This document shows, piece by piece, positions 35,006 through 44,556 of a stretch of DNA of 64,000 bases. The position numbers were made by a program, and so were the translations under genes. Positions within the stretch are counted from its first letter, which is position 1, and each line of letters starts with the position of its first letter. Under the pieces are notes generated by a model. The model was not told the origin of the DNA. It did not search any database and saw only the letters and a program-made list of their open reading frames with translations. The stretch is from Arthrobacter globiformis (GTDB lineage: Bacteria > Actinomycetota > Actinomycetes > Actinomycetales > Micrococcaceae): NCBI RefSeq assembly GCF_003261175.1, contig NZ_QLNP01000074.1:141314-205313 (forward strand), given 5' to 3'.

Positions 35006-37162
35006 TTACTGTTCCGAGCGGCCCTTCGCCCGTTCCGCCAATTCCGTAGCTCTTGGACGAATCCCACGGTAGAACTTCATACCGGCGGGCATCCCGGTCA
35101 CCTTCGCATCCGCGCCGGAGATGTCGATGGTGATCCTGCCGTTGGCCATGGGCGCATTCGTTATGTGAAGGTCGCCGTAAGACTCCGGAAAAGCTGGATC
35201 CATCCAAAGGCCTCCGCGGGCAACGTCGGCGTAATAGCCCATCAGGTTCTTGATCAGCATGACCGGAGTCGTGGCAGCCCAGGCTTGGGGAGAGCACGCC
35301 GTCGGATACGGAACGGGTTCGTCGAAGTGGTCCCGGCTAAAGCCGCAAAACAACTCCGGCAACCGGCCGTCGGAAAACTCAGCCGCCTCCAGGAGCGCCG
35401 TGGAGATCCGCTGCACATGATCTTTGAAACCGTAACGCAGGAGGCCGGCAGCAATGATGGCGTTGTCGTGGGGCCACACCGACCCGTTATGATAACTGAC
35501 AGGGTTATAGGCCTCCATGTCGCTGGCCAAGGTTCTCACGCCCCAGCCACTGAACATTTCCTTCGACATGAGCCTTTCGGCCACCAGGGGTGCCTTGTCG
35601 TCATCGACGATGCCGAACAGCAGGCAGTGCCCCATATTGGAAGCACACGCATCAACCGGTCGCTTCCTCCCGTCCAGTGCTACGGCGTAATACCCGCGTT
35701 CCGATAACCAGAACGCCTCGTTGAATCGCGCCTTCAACTCCTCGGCGAGGTTTCTGTACTCGGCGGCTAAGGCGAAGTCACCTGCGTCGTACGCCAGCCA
35801 GGACCGGGCCAGATAGGCGCCATAGACATATGCCTGCACTTCACACAGCGCGATCGGCGGCTCCGCCAGCCTCCCGTCCGCGAAATTGATTCCGTCCCAG
35901 GAATCCTTCCAGCCCTGGTTGATCAGTCCGCGGTCATTGAGGCGCGCATATTCGACGAAACCGTCGCGGTCTCTGTCGCCGTAGTTACGGATCCAAGCCA
36001 ACGCCCGGTCCACGTGGGGCAGCAAGGCGGAGATGGATTCGGGGGCGAACCCCCACCGGCTGACTTCCCCGAAGAGGGCCACGAACAATGGCGTAGCATC
36101 CACGCTGCCGTAGTAGGCGGATTTACCGCCCAAGGCCAGTCCGGTGGAAACTCCGAACCGGACCTCGTGGAGGATCTTGCCAGGCTCCTCCTCACTCATG
36201 GCATCGACGGCCATGCCCTGGTGGTCGGCCAGCGTTTGGAGTGTGCCGAAGGCAAGAGACGGATCAACGGGCAGTGCCATGAGAGACGCCCACAGGGAAT
36301 CCCGGCCGAACAGTGTCATGAACCACGGTGCTCCCGCGGCCACCACGATGCGCTCGGGGTGGGCAGGATCTTCGATCCGGAGCGATCCCAGGTCGTCATA
36401 GCTGCGGCGGAGAGTCCGTTCGATGGAGCGGTTCCCCATTCGCAATACCGGAATCCTGGCCACCCACTCCTGCCGGCGCAGGTCGCGGCGGATCGACTGG
36501 TCCTCGTCGGGACGAACGAACTGGCCGCCCGAACCGGCCTCCTCCCTCAGGGGTACAACACTTACACTGGCGCTCCATAGCCCATGCGGTGGCGCCACGA
36601 TCCGGTACGTCAGCCCTTCGGGGGACGCCTCAGCACCGGCTCCAGAAACGACGACGGCCTTCCGGATGTCGTGCCAAGTGGCCCGGATCGTCAGTGCGGT
36701 GCCGTCAGGCTCGCGGGACTGGTCCCATTGCCGCTGGAATCTGGCTTCCTTCACCTCGAACAGATCAGCAAAGTCCGACTCAACCCGCAAGGAAACCACA
36801 CACCGGGCCGGAACGGACGAGTAGTTCCGGACAGTGATCCGCTCCAGAATTCCGGCCCCCACCTCGCGAAGACGTTCAACAATGAGCGGGGTATCGGGAT
36901 GCCCGTCCGAGCTGTGCACGCGGCCGGCAAACAGGGCACGATAGGGTTCCTTTAGCTTCGCCGTCAACGGCTCCACAGGTTCGCCATTCACTGTCAGATG
37001 CAACACGGACAGGATACGCGTGTCGTCATGGAAAACCCCGTGCGGGAGTCCGGGATGGATGTCGCCGTTTCGGGACGAGATACAGAAAGAGGAACCCTCC
37101 ACCAGGATGACTGATCCAGGTTCCAGCGGCCCGGCAGCAGTATCAGCGTTCCATCCAGACAT
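35006..37162 (-). CDS. amylo-alpha-1,6-glucosidase / glycogen-debranching-like enzyme
   Basis: This 718-residue cytoplasmic protein has an N-terminal glycogen-debranching N domain (about residues 15-210: VEGSSFCISSRNGDIHPGLP) and the (alpha/alpha)6 glucosidase barrel. Barrel stretches include AAGAPWFMTLFGRDSLWASL, YNPVSYHNGSVWPHDNAIIA and GLWMDPAFPESYGD. Proteins of this family hydrolyse alpha-1,6 or related glucosidic bonds, and in some cases trehalose-like or sucrose-like substrates. ATG 37162 has AAAGGAG upstream. It is the intact copy of a family present three times in the window (pseudogene at 2518, remnant at 44424). Confidence 0.88.
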   Translation of the reverse strand: MSGWNADTAAGPLEPGSVILVEGSSFCISSRNGDIHPGLPHGVFHDDTRILSVLHLTVNGEPVEPLTAKLKEPYRALFAGRVHSSDGHPDTPLIVERLREVGAGILERITVRNYSSVPARCVVSLRVESDFADLFEVKEARFQRQWDQSREPDGTALTIRATWHDIRKAVVVSGAGAEASPEGLTYRIVAPPHGLWSASVSVVPLREEAGSGGQFVRPDEDQSIRRDLRRQEWVARIPVLRMGNRSIERTLRRSYDDLGSLRIEDPAHPERIVVAAGAPWFMTLFGRDSLWASLMALPVDPSLAFGTLQTLADHQGMAVDAMSEEEPGKILHEVRFGVSTGLALGGKSAYYGSVDATPLFVALFGEVSRWGFAPESISALLPHVDRALAWIRNYGDRDRDGFVEYARLNDRGLINQGWKDSWDGINFADGRLAEPPIALCEVQAYVYGAYLARSWLAYDAGDFALAAEYRNLAEELKARFNEAFWLSERGYYAVALDGRKRPVDACASNMGHCLLFGIVDDDKAPLVAERLMSKEMFSGWGVRTLASDMEAYNPVSYHNGSVWPHDNAIIAAGLLRYGFKDHVQRISTALLEAAEFSDGRLPELFCGFSRDHFDEPVPYPTACSPQAWAATTPVMLIKNLMGYYADVARGGLWMDPAFPESYGDLHITNAPMANGRITIDISGADAKVTGMPAGMKFYRGIRPRATELAERAKGRSEQ

Positions 37163-37262
37163 CACGGCTCCTTTGATGGACTGTTTCAACGGCGCTATTA
37201 AACCGGCATCGCAAGTGGCGGCGCGCAAACTGCTCTGCACGCCAGCACCTGCGGACCTGACG

Positions 37263-37568
37263 CTACGCCTGGCTGGGGGCCGGGACCAGAGCCGGCCGCC
37301 GAATTGTAGGTTCCGGGCTGAAGGATTTTGATGGGCCCCAGCTCGTTGGCTGCCCGGGCAAGAGCGGTGTTGAGGGACTCGTGGTCACGGGCGTCTGAGG
37401 CTTAACCGCGGGCGCCACTTCCGGCGTTGACCAGTTCCGCGGCGAATGCATCGAGCTGTTCTTGGGTGCGGGAGAGGGAGGACAACGTTGAAGCCTTCGT
37501 CTCCCAAACGGCTGGCAGCGGCGAGACCCAGCCGGTCCGGCGCCGATGATACCGATCGTGGTCGTCAT
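37263..37568 (-). pseudogene. remnant of a short-chain dehydrogenase
   Basis: The frame opens MTTTIGIIGAGPAGS like the SDR at 43529 (MTTIAILGAGPGLG), but then shifts. Continuing frames show the coding of FNVVL...RTQEQLDAFAAEL and ARDHESLNTALARAANELGP before the sequence ends. Frameshifts and loss of the catalytic half make it non-functional. Confidence 0.65.
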
Positions 37569-37729
37569 GGTGTTCCTTTCGTGGAGGGTATCAGGCTAGG
37601 TTGCCCGGTGACTGGGGCTGGTACCCGCTGCGGTCCTGTCGTTGGGCGGCCCGGCATGAAGCTGTGTCACGGGGCTCGTGACTGCTGTCGTTGGCGGTTT
37701 CACGTTCGGTACCGATAGCGCCGCCGTCG

Positions 37730-38635
37730 TCAGCGGGTCCTGTGCGTACTTTCGGACTCGGACGGGACGGCGTTTCCGTATTCGCTGGCCGCCCATGAGG
37801 CGAGCAGCTGCATGCGCTCTGCCGAGGGCGAACCAGGTTCGGCCGTGTAGATCGTGAGAGTCATGCCAGGTTCGGCAGCCATTTCCAGCCCCTCGAAGGC
37901 GAGGGTCATTTCGCCCACGATGGGGTGGTTGAAGGTCTTGAAGCCCGCGCCGTGGTGGCGGACGTTGTGGGCGCCCCAGCGGCGGCGAAACTCCTCGCTC
38001 CGGGTGCTGAGCTCACCAATGAGATCATGGAGTTCCTTGTTGTGGGGGTCTCGGCCGGCCTCGCTACGCAGGATGGCGACGGTCACCTCTGCGAAGGCAT
38101 CCCAATCCGGGTAGAACTCGTGGGCACGTCCAGCAAGGAAGGTGAACCGGGCAATGTTCGGCGGCCGCCCCGGGGTTTCGTAGCAGTCCTTGTAGAACGC
38201 CCTCGCCAAGGGATTGGCCGCCAGCAGATCCATCCGGCCGTTACGCACGAATGCGGGACCGGCGGTGATCGAATCCAGTGCCCACTGCAGGCTCTGGTGC
38301 GGGACATAGGACTTCGAGCTCCGACGCCGCGGGGGCCGCGCAACCGGACTGGCCGCTTGGGCGAGGTCGAACAGATGTGCCCGTTCTGCGTCGTCGAGGC
38401 ACAAGGCCCTGGCGATACTCTCGAGCACTTGCGGGGAGGCTCCGCTGATCACACCGCGCTCCAGACGCGTGTAATACTCCACGCTCAAACCGGCAAGAGT
38501 AGCTACCTCGCTGCGCCGTAACCCCTTTACACGCCGGTTCGTCCCGGCGGGCATTCCAACGTGCTCTGGGGCGACCTGAGCGCGTCTGGAGATCAGGAAT
38601 TCGCGTACTTCCGCTCGGTTGTCCACGTCATCCAC
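37730..38635 (-). CDS. XRE-family regulator with MmyB-type ligand domain
   Basis: This 301-residue protein has an N-terminal helix-turn-helix (LRRSEVATLAGLSVEYYTRL, about residues 38-58) followed by the MmyB-like ligand-binding domain (MDLLAANPLARAFY, HNVRHHGAGFKTFNHPIVGE, YTAEPGSPSAERMQLLASWA). It starts at GTG 38635 or GTG 38626. Such actinobacterial regulators usually control a neighbouring SDR or reductase; the SDR remnant next door (37263) may be the former target. Confidence 0.9.
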   Translation of the reverse strand: MDDVDNRAEVREFLISRRAQVAPEHVGMPAGTNRRVKGLRRSEVATLAGLSVEYYTRLERGVISGASPQVLESIARALCLDDAERAHLFDLAQAASPVARPPRRRSSKSYVPHQSLQWALDSITAGPAFVRNGRMDLLAANPLARAFYKDCYETPGRPPNIARFTFLAGRAHEFYPDWDAFAEVTVAILRSEAGRDPHNKELHDLIGELSTRSEEFRRRWGAHNVRHHGAGFKTFNHPIVGEMTLAFEGLEMAAEPGMTLTIYTAEPGSPSAERMQLLASWAASEYGNAVPSESESTHRTR

Positions 38636-39011
38636 GCTAAACCACCCCTGACGGCGGAGGGAGTCCCTTCCAGTACCTCTATCGCGCAGGCCCCCTCCAC
38701 GTGCCTGTGCCTGTAGCTTCTCGTCCCAATCTCCGCTTTATGACCGGGACCAGTGAGGTTCACAGTGATCTGTGCGGCCAAGTGGCAACTATTGCCTTCT
38801 GCTTCGATCCAAATCCATGAGCGGTGTGCGCTATCACCCGTACCCGCCGGCCGGACTGGCTGCGGGAAGGCAGTGCAGCGTGTACCGGGCTGCTGGGCGA
38901 CCGCAGCCCAGCCGCAAGTGTGAACCGGGCACCGGTACGGCGCATGTGCTGTTCACTGCCCTCTTCCCGCCGGGGCCACCCGTGACAACCATCGCAGCCG
39001 TCGCCGGAATA
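38636..39011. other. interval upstream of the XRE regulator
   Basis: 376 bases with no supported gene; short frames on both strands overlap each other. Probably holds the regulator promoter and decayed sequence. Confidence 0.35.
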
Positions 39012-39512
39012 TCAGCAGAGCAAGTGCGGCCACCACCGCTGTAGCAGCCCATTGGGGTGCCGGCCAGTTATCAGGCGGGGCCGGTATCCGCCGCGGGACA
39101 GACCGGCGTCCTGCTCGCAATGTTTGCGCGAGGCGGGAAACAGCGCGTCATCAGCAAAATAGGCGGCCGGGAACGCAAATGGGCCCGCGAGGCGATTTGC
39201 TACAGCCCACTGGCCCACATGGAGCGACTCGTGGTAGCCGAGCTCCTCTTCATGGGCGCGGTCCTGTGAAATGTTGGGGCCGTACCTGATGTACATCCGC
39301 TCGCCCTCGGTTCCGTACCCGTTGATGCTCAATGGCCCCGCTGACGTTTCGCCCGGGGGCATCCACGCGACAAACACATCCCCCAGGGCGCTTCCGCCGT
39401 CGCTTGTGCGGGGAGGGAGCCAAAACATGACCAGCAGTGGCGGGCCGGAACAATACTCCATGCCTGTCGCCCGGCCGGCCAGGACCCCTACTCCGCTGAT
39501 GGGCGCGACCAA
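39012..39512 (-). CDS. hypothetical protein with HExxHxxQ motif
   Basis: The frame of 166 codons contains two hydrophobic segments near the N-terminus and a YHESLHVGQW motif near residue 95. This resembles the HExxHxxQ arrangement in a group of actinobacterial small membrane proteins of unknown role (possible metal site), followed by AGLSRGGYRP. The end may be altered by a frameshift and the start is unsure, so it may be a decaying gene. Function unknown. Confidence 0.45.
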   Translation of the reverse strand: MVAPISGVGVLAGRATGMEYCSGPPLLVMFWLPPRTSDGGSALGDVFVAWMPPGETSAGPLSINGYGTEGERMYIRYGPNISQDRAHEEELGYHESLHVGQWAVANRLAGPFAFPAAYFADDALFPASRKHCEQDAGLSRGGYRPRLITGRHPNGLLQRWWPHLLC

Positions 39513-39989
39513 GAAGTTGAGGGTACTTCATGGGACAGGCGGCGAGACTTCAAGGTGCGGCTCGGGTTGCACTTGCCCGTCCGGGATGATGTGACTATGG
39601 CAGATGATCTGCGGCGAGGCCGACTCGATGGCGCGGGCATACAGCTCCGGAGAGGAGCAGCGAGGCGGCCACGAAAAACGGTCACATTGCGCATCCTCAC
39701 GTGTAACGCGCAGGTTCGGCATATATGGCCGCCCGTCTCAACCGGCGTGCCCGACGACGCGGTGCGGACCAGATCAGGCCGGCGATGCCGAAGATCCGGC
39801 AGGCAGGGCACGCAGGAGCGGACAAGCCCTTCTGACTAATGTGCCTCCTGGTCGCGCCATAGGGGATCATCTCGTGTTCCGGCACTACCGCAAGCATCGC
39901 AAACCGCAGCTTTCCCCAATGGTCGCCGCTTCGCCCCCAGACTGCAACCCTCAAAGAACCGCAGCACCGCTTGAGGCTGGCTAGTGGGA
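39513..39989. other. interval with overlapping short frames, probably decayed
   Basis: A minus-strand frame at 39528-39722 contains PQIICHSHIIPDGQVQPEPH, which looks protein-like, and could be an upstream piece of the 39012 gene in another frame. Nothing else is recognised. Confidence 0.3.
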
Positions 39990-40026
39990 GGGGAGCCCGC
40001 GGAGCGGGGATTTCCGCGGGCTCCCC
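39990..40026. terminator. hairpin after the Tat hydrolase gene
   Basis: Perfect 14-base stem (GGGGAGCCCGCGGA) with a nine-base loop; TTTT follows on the plus side. It lies seven bases beyond the hydrolase stop. Confidence 0.75.
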
Positions 40027-40033
40027 TGCTTTT

Positions 40034-41173
40034 CTAGAGCTTTGTCCGGAAGAAGTCCGTGAGCTTGCCGAAGGGGATGAGGCCCACCCGGTCATAGAGG
40101 TCGACGTGGCCGGCTCCGGGGACCCAGAAGAGCTCCTTTGGCCCTGCGGCGAGACGGTAGGCCTCTTCGCTGAATTCCCGTGAATGCGCTTCGGTGCCCG
40201 TGATGAGCAGCAGCGGCCGCGGCGCAATGAGCTCCAGGTCGGCGAACGGATGGAAGTTCATGAACTTGGTGTTCGTGGCCAGGGCCGGATGCGTGGTCGT
40301 ATTCGAGGCGTACCCCCGTGCCGTGCGGTAGAAGTCATAGAATTCCCGGTCCACCGCCGTGGATTCGGCGGTGAGCTCTTCCGGTGTCCCGCCGGTGTAC
40401 TCGATCGGGCCGCCGGCGAACTCGACGTCACGCTGGGCGGCTGCCTGCGCGATAATCGCCTTCCGCTGTTCCAGGGTCACGGATTTATTGAGCCCGTCAC
40501 GGTTGGCAGCACCCATGTCGTACATGCTCACCGTTGCGATGGCCTTGATCCTGGGATCGATTTTTGCCGCGCTGATCACGAAGCTGCCGCTGCCGCAGAT
40601 CCCGATCGCACCGACGCGTTCCTTATCAACGAACGGCTGGGACCGCAGGTAATCGACAGCGGCGCTGAAGTCTTCAGCGTAAATGTCAGGTAAGACCGCG
40701 TTTCCCGGCTTTCCGGCGCTTTCCCCCCAGAACGAGAGGTCGAAGGACAGCGTGACAAATCCCTGTTCAGCCATCTTTGTTGCATAGAGGTTAGCGCTTT
40801 GCTTCTTCACTGCACCCATGGGATGGCCTACCACCAGTGCCGGGTTGGTGGTCCTGCGGTCCAGGTTGTTGGGAACGAACAGGTTGCCCACTACCTTCAT
40901 CTCGTACTTGTTCTTAAACGAAATCTTCCGGACTGTGACCTGGTCACTGGTGTAGAAGTTATCTGCCCCGTTCGAGGTGTCTCCCGGTTCCAGGTTCTTT
41001 CTCGGACCGGCGGGGGCGGCAACGGCCGGCCCGGCTCCGGCCAGACCTGTCGCAGAGTAGAGCCCGATTGCCGCCGCACCGGCACCAGTGAGCTTTATGA
41101 GGTTCCGGCGCGATACACCTTCCGACGGGGTCGCCGCGGTCGTGGTGTTTGTTGCGTTGGAATTGGTGTTCAT
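40034..41173 (-). CDS. Tat-exported alpha/beta hydrolase
   Basis: This 379-residue protein has a twin-arginine signal (VSRRNLIKLTGAGAAAIGLY and an Ala-rich cleavage region near residue 53). The alpha/beta-hydrolase core follows: oxyanion region VVGHPMGAVKKQSA, nucleophile Ser in GICGSGSF, and late DxxxF and GAGHVDLYDR with the catalytic His. It would act outside the cytoplasmic membrane as an esterase/lipase or dienelactone-hydrolase-like enzyme; substrate unknown. A C-terminal fragment of a close relative lies at 42366. Confidence 0.88.
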   Translation of the reverse strand: MNTNSNATNTTTAATPSEGVSRRNLIKLTGAGAAAIGLYSATGLAGAGPAVAAPAGPRKNLEPGDTSNGADNFYTSDQVTVRKISFKNKYEMKVVGNLFVPNNLDRRTTNPALVVGHPMGAVKKQSANLYATKMAEQGFVTLSFDLSFWGESAGKPGNAVLPDIYAEDFSAAVDYLRSQPFVDKERVGAIGICGSGSFVISAAKIDPRIKAIATVSMYDMGAANRDGLNKSVTLEQRKAIIAQAAAQRDVEFAGGPIEYTGGTPEELTAESTAVDREFYDFYRTARGYASNTTTHPALATNTKFMNFHPFADLELIAPRPLLLITGTEAHSREFSEEAYRLAAGPKELFWVPGAGHVDLYDRVGLIPFGKLTDFFRTKL

Positions 41174-41355
41174 CGTGTTTCATCCTCGTCAGGGTCGGTT
41201 ACGTATCTCGATGCGTTCGTTCCGCCCTTCGAGCACACCACAGCGTCGCCGGGTGAGGGAGTCCCTACCGTAAGTGGTACTGCCAGTGCCCCATTACGGG
41301 GTTTCCCTGCCCTCAGCACGGCAAACGGGTGTTTGACTTAGCGATCCAAGGCTGC

Positions 41356-42306
41356 TCAGGGCACCCGGTGCCCAGCGGCCTGGATGAGCCCGTACCACTC
41401 CGGCCGGGTGAGGGGGATGTCCGCGCCGGCGGCGGCCTCGACGACACGCTGCGGTGAGGTGGTGCCGAGCACCACCTGCATGCCGGCCGGGTGGCGGGTG
41501 ATCCAAGCCGTTGCGATCGCGATGGGGGTCACCCCGTATTTCGCGGACAGGCGCTTCAATGCGGCATTGAGCTCCGGGTACTCCTCGGAATCGAAGAAGA
41601 CGCCGTCTTGGAAGCTTTTTTGGAACGGCGACCAAGCTTGGATCGTGATGTTGTTGATGCGGCAGTAGTCGACGATGCCGCCTCCATCCCGGGTGAGGGA
41701 GTCGGCCTCATCCGCCATGTTGGAGGCCAGGCCCTGTGCGACGATCGTCGAATGCGTTACCGAGAGCTGGATCTGGTTGGCCACCAGCGGCTGGCGTACG
41801 GCCGTCTTGAGCAGGTCGATCTGCCGGGGGGTGTGGTTGGAGACGCCGAAGGACCGCACCTTTCCCGAGGATTCGAGATCGTTGAAGGCGCGGGCTACCT
41901 CCTGGGGTTCGACCAGCGCATCCGGGCGGTGCAGGAGCAGCACGTCGATGTAGTCGGTGCTGAGCGCCCGCAGCGAATCCTCCACGGAGGAGACGATGTG
42001 TTCGTAGGAGGAGTCGTAGTGCCATTCCTCGTCCACGATGGTGGTCTTGGTCTGCAGTGTGATCTGCTCCCGCTCGGAGCTGCTGAGTCCGAGCGCTTCG
42101 CTAAAGCGGCGTTCGCACAGGTGCGGGCCGCCGCCGGGATGGTTAAACCCGTAGAGGTCGGCATGGTCGAAGAAATCGATCCCTGCCTCTCGTGCTGTGC
42201 CGTAGAGGGTACGGATCTGCTCGTCGGTCTTTCCTGCAATGCGCATCATTCCCGCGATGATGTTCGCAACGCGGGTTTCGGCGGCGCCGAAGGGCACGGT
42301 CTTCAT
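41356..42306 (-). CDS. aldo/keto reductase
   Basis: This 316-residue TIM-barrel NADPH-dependent oxidoreductase has catalytic Asp-Tyr-Lys-His in order: GIDFFDHADLYG, TKTTIVD and LLHRPD. The late SPFQKS and LGTTSPQRVVEA segments bind NADPH. It belongs to the YdhF/AKR-11-like group. ATG 42306 follows GAGGAT, and the frame upstream of it is Pro/Thr-rich and not coding. It reduces an aldehyde or ketone, possibly for detoxification. Confidence 0.9.
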   Translation of the reverse strand: MKTVPFGAAETRVANIIAGMMRIAGKTDEQIRTLYGTAREAGIDFFDHADLYGFNHPGGGPHLCERRFSEALGLSSSEREQITLQTKTTIVDEEWHYDSSYEHIVSSVEDSLRALSTDYIDVLLLHRPDALVEPQEVARAFNDLESSGKVRSFGVSNHTPRQIDLLKTAVRQPLVANQIQLSVTHSTIVAQGLASNMADEADSLTRDGGGIVDYCRINNITIQAWSPFQKSFQDGVFFDSEEYPELNAALKRLSAKYGVTPIAIATAWITRHPAGMQVVLGTTSPQRVVEAAAGADIPLTRPEWYGLIQAAGHRVP

Positions 42307-42365
42307 TCTTATCCTCTTCGTGTCTTCTTGAGTCGGGGGTGTTGGTGTTGTGTGGGTATGGGCCG

Positions 42366-42490
42366 GCTCAGCCGGCCAGGTGCGCGGCGAAGAAGGACTC
42401 CACCGCGCCAAACGGGGATCAGCTCGAGGCGGTCGTAGAGGTCGATGTGTCAGGCGACCGGGACGACGATCAACTCTTTGGTTCGACGGA
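42366..42490 (-). pseudogene. C-terminal fragment of an alpha/beta hydrolase
   Basis: Read on the minus strand it gives KELIVVPVA, then an in-frame stop, then HIDLYDRLELIP and FFAAHLAG after a frame change. This matches the end of the hydrolase at 40034 (ELFWVPGAGHVDLYDRVGLIP...). Stop, frameshift and truncation make it a relic of a second copy. Confidence 0.6.
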
Positions 42491-42971
42491 CTTCCTATCC
42501 GCCTGCCCAGTCTGTGTTTTCCAGACCGTCGCCCTCACGGTCTCCTCACCGATCATCAACCCGGACCGGAGTGCCCTCCTGCTCCTCGGCCTCAGCGGTC
42601 GGAGTTGGATCGGCAGCGGTGACCGGTTGCTCACTGCTATGGTCCTTTCCTCAAAGGGTCCCGGTGGCGGCAGGGACCCGACCGTGAGCCTCCGCGTCCG
42701 GGCCTCCCGCTGCATTTGGGTGTAGGGCCGGTGGCCAACCAAGTGGAACCGCACCCTACTTCACACAGCCCGAGGTGTTACGTGCCAACGCGGAGCTCGG
42801 CACTCTGACGGAGGCTGGTCGCCCACTGGTGGCGTCACCTTTTACCCTGGGTGAAGGAGAGCCGCGCGAGTGTCCCTGGAGGACGAGATCACGGGGCCAA
42901 GGCAACTGTTGCGAACAGTGCCCGGCCGCGAACGGAGTCCGCCGTGGGCGGGATGCATGCATGCCGACCGG
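42491..42971. other. interval after hydrolase fragment, no gene recognised
   Basis: 481 bases. A 94-codon minus frame (42470-42754) and shorter frames have no ribosome site and skewed Arg/Pro/Ser composition; probably the remains of rearrangement around the fragment. Confidence 0.35.
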
Positions 42972-43532
42972 TCACCCGGCGGCCTCGAGGGTGGCGGTGA
43001 AGTCCTCGGCGCGGCCGCTGATGGCCGACAGATCGCCGTGGATGCGGCCGATCCGGGCGATACCATCCCAGTAGCGGACGTCGCCGTAGTAGAGGACGAC
43101 GTTGCCCCACGGGGCGTACCAGCCGAGGTCACCGACCCGTGGGTCGTCGCCCTGGGGCATACCGTTCATAGTCAGCGACTGCTCCAGGTGACCGACTTTC
43201 TCTTCGCCGTTGAGATCTCTGAAGGAAAGCGTCCGCGGAAGCTGTGTGAGCAGATCCCGGCCCGCCGGGGTGTCCCAGACAGTCGCGTCCAGCGTTTGGT
43301 TCCCGATCCTTATCCTGATGTGCGTTCCCTCCCGGTCATCGTCTGCGGAGGAGGAACCGGACGTCGAAGAGGAACCGGCAGCCGACGAGGAGCCGGACGG
43401 GGCGGCCGCCGAAGACGGGGCCGCAGAGCTGTCGCCGGGGCCCTGTGCGGACGGCTGCATGCAGGCGGCAAGGCCCATGCTGAGCAGGATGGCGATTGAG
43501 ACGGCGGCGGTACGTTGTGGCATTGCTGTCAT
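42972..43532 (-). CDS. cyclophilin-like-fold lipoprotein
   Basis: This 186-residue protein has a lipoprotein signal (ISIAILLSMG-type core, lipobox LAAC at about residue 24). A Ser/Ala/Gly-rich linker (about 30-65) follows, then a cyclophilin_like2 domain with IGNQTLDATVWDTPAGRDLL, FRDLNGEEKVGHL and GDLGWYAPWGNVVLYYGD. These domains are small beta-barrels of unknown substrate found with reductases. Its start overlaps the SDR stop by four bases (ATGA). Confidence 0.85.
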   Translation of the reverse strand: MTAMPQRTAAVSIAILLSMGLAACMQPSAQGPGDSSAAPSSAAAPSGSSSAAGSSSTSGSSSADDDREGTHIRIRIGNQTLDATVWDTPAGRDLLTQLPRTLSFRDLNGEEKVGHLEQSLTMNGMPQGDDPRVGDLGWYAPWGNVVLYYGDVRYWDGIARIGRIHGDLSAISGRAEDFTATLEAAG

Positions 43533-44194
43533 GCGTTCTCCTCTCCGACAATGGTGCGGAACTGTCCTCGGTTCCGGTGCAGGGTCCAGATTGTCTCGGC
43601 TAGGGCGTCGGGCTCGTGGTCAGGTTCCCCGCCGCCGATTCCACGGGGAATGATCAGCTGCGCCACGTGGATGCCCGCAGGGGCGAGGGCCTCGTGGAGC
43701 ATCTGGCCATAGGCGCTCTCTCCGGCGAAAGCAACCGAGGTCCCGGCGACGCCCGCACTGGACCTCATGGCGCTGCCGCCGTTGATAAACAGGATCGTGC
43801 CACGTCCCAGCTCCCGCAGCCCGGGCAGGAGATGCTGGACAGCGGCGGCCGGCCCGTACACGGACTGTTCGAAGGGACCGACGAGATCCTCAGCAGTTGT
43901 CTCGAGCACAGGCTTCATGAACTCCTTGGCTGGCACCGGACTGTACTGGAGTACACCGATGGGCCCGAGGTCGGCCGTCGCAGCGTCCAGCGCGGAGCGC
44001 AGCGCCTGCGTGTCGCGAAGGTTCGCGGCGTACCCGCGCGCAGTGATCCCGTCGTCAACAAGCTGCTGCGCGAGGGCGTCAACGTGGGCATGGTCGCGCG
44101 AGACCAGGGCGACGGAGAATCCTTCGTTGCCAAAGCGGCGGGCGACGGCGGCTCCGAGTCCAGGGCCAGCTCCGAGAATGGCGATGGTGGTCAT
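43529..44194 (-). CDS. short-chain dehydrogenase-like protein
   Basis: This 221-residue SDR (MTTIAILGAGPGLGAAVARR) has the cofactor loop and LVSRDHAHVDAL, LGPIGVLQYSPVP and GRGTILFINGGSAM. The canonical Tyr-x-x-x-Lys is not clear (ESAYGQMLHEAL), so it may be a divergent SDR. AAGGACCACC precedes ATG 44194. It is coupled to the cyclophilin-like lipoprotein gene by a four-base overlap. Confidence 0.82.
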   Translation of the reverse strand: MTTIAILGAGPGLGAAVARRFGNEGFSVALVSRDHAHVDALAQQLVDDGITARGYAANLRDTQALRSALDAATADLGPIGVLQYSPVPAKEFMKPVLETTAEDLVGPFEQSVYGPAAAVQHLLPGLRELGRGTILFINGGSAMRSSAGVAGTSVAFAGESAYGQMLHEALAPAGIHVAQLIIPRGIGGGEPDHEPDALAETIWTLHRNRGQFRTIVGEENA

Positions 44195-44423
44195 GGTGGT
44201 CCTTCTGATCGTTGGCGGTTGACGAACCCACGTGCTGCGGGGACCAGCTCGTCGACAGCCCGCATGCGCCGGGCGCCGCGCAGACGCCGATACAGAGCCG
44301 ATCGGGCTCTTCCGGCGGGGCTGTTTGTTCCGTTTCAAACATATGCGGCGAACTCAAGGGCTTGGGAGTCCCTCTCAGTACCACCGAAGGATGGACTCCA
44401 CTTCGGGACGGACAACGGGGTCC

Positions 44424-44556
44424 CATGAACAGGAGCGTGGCATCGACGCTGCCGTAGTAAGCGGATTTGCCTCCCAGAGCCAACCCGCTGAGACGCCGAA
44501 GCGCACCTCGTGGAGTATCTTCCCCGGCTCCTCCTCGCTCATGAGGTCGACGGTAC
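44424..44556 (-). pseudogene. third remnant of amylo-alpha-1,6-glucosidase
   Basis: About 130 bases match the part of the glucosidase genes that encodes MSEEEPGKILHEVR and then GLALGGKSAYYGSVDATLLF, with a frame change between the two halves. Nothing before or after aligns. This is an internal scrap of a further copy of the gene at 35006. Confidence 0.75.

Noticed and set aside
41491-42438. 315-codon plus-strand frame opposite the aldo/keto reductase
   Set aside because: The minus strand holds the full AKR motif set; the plus frame is a mirror of its codons.
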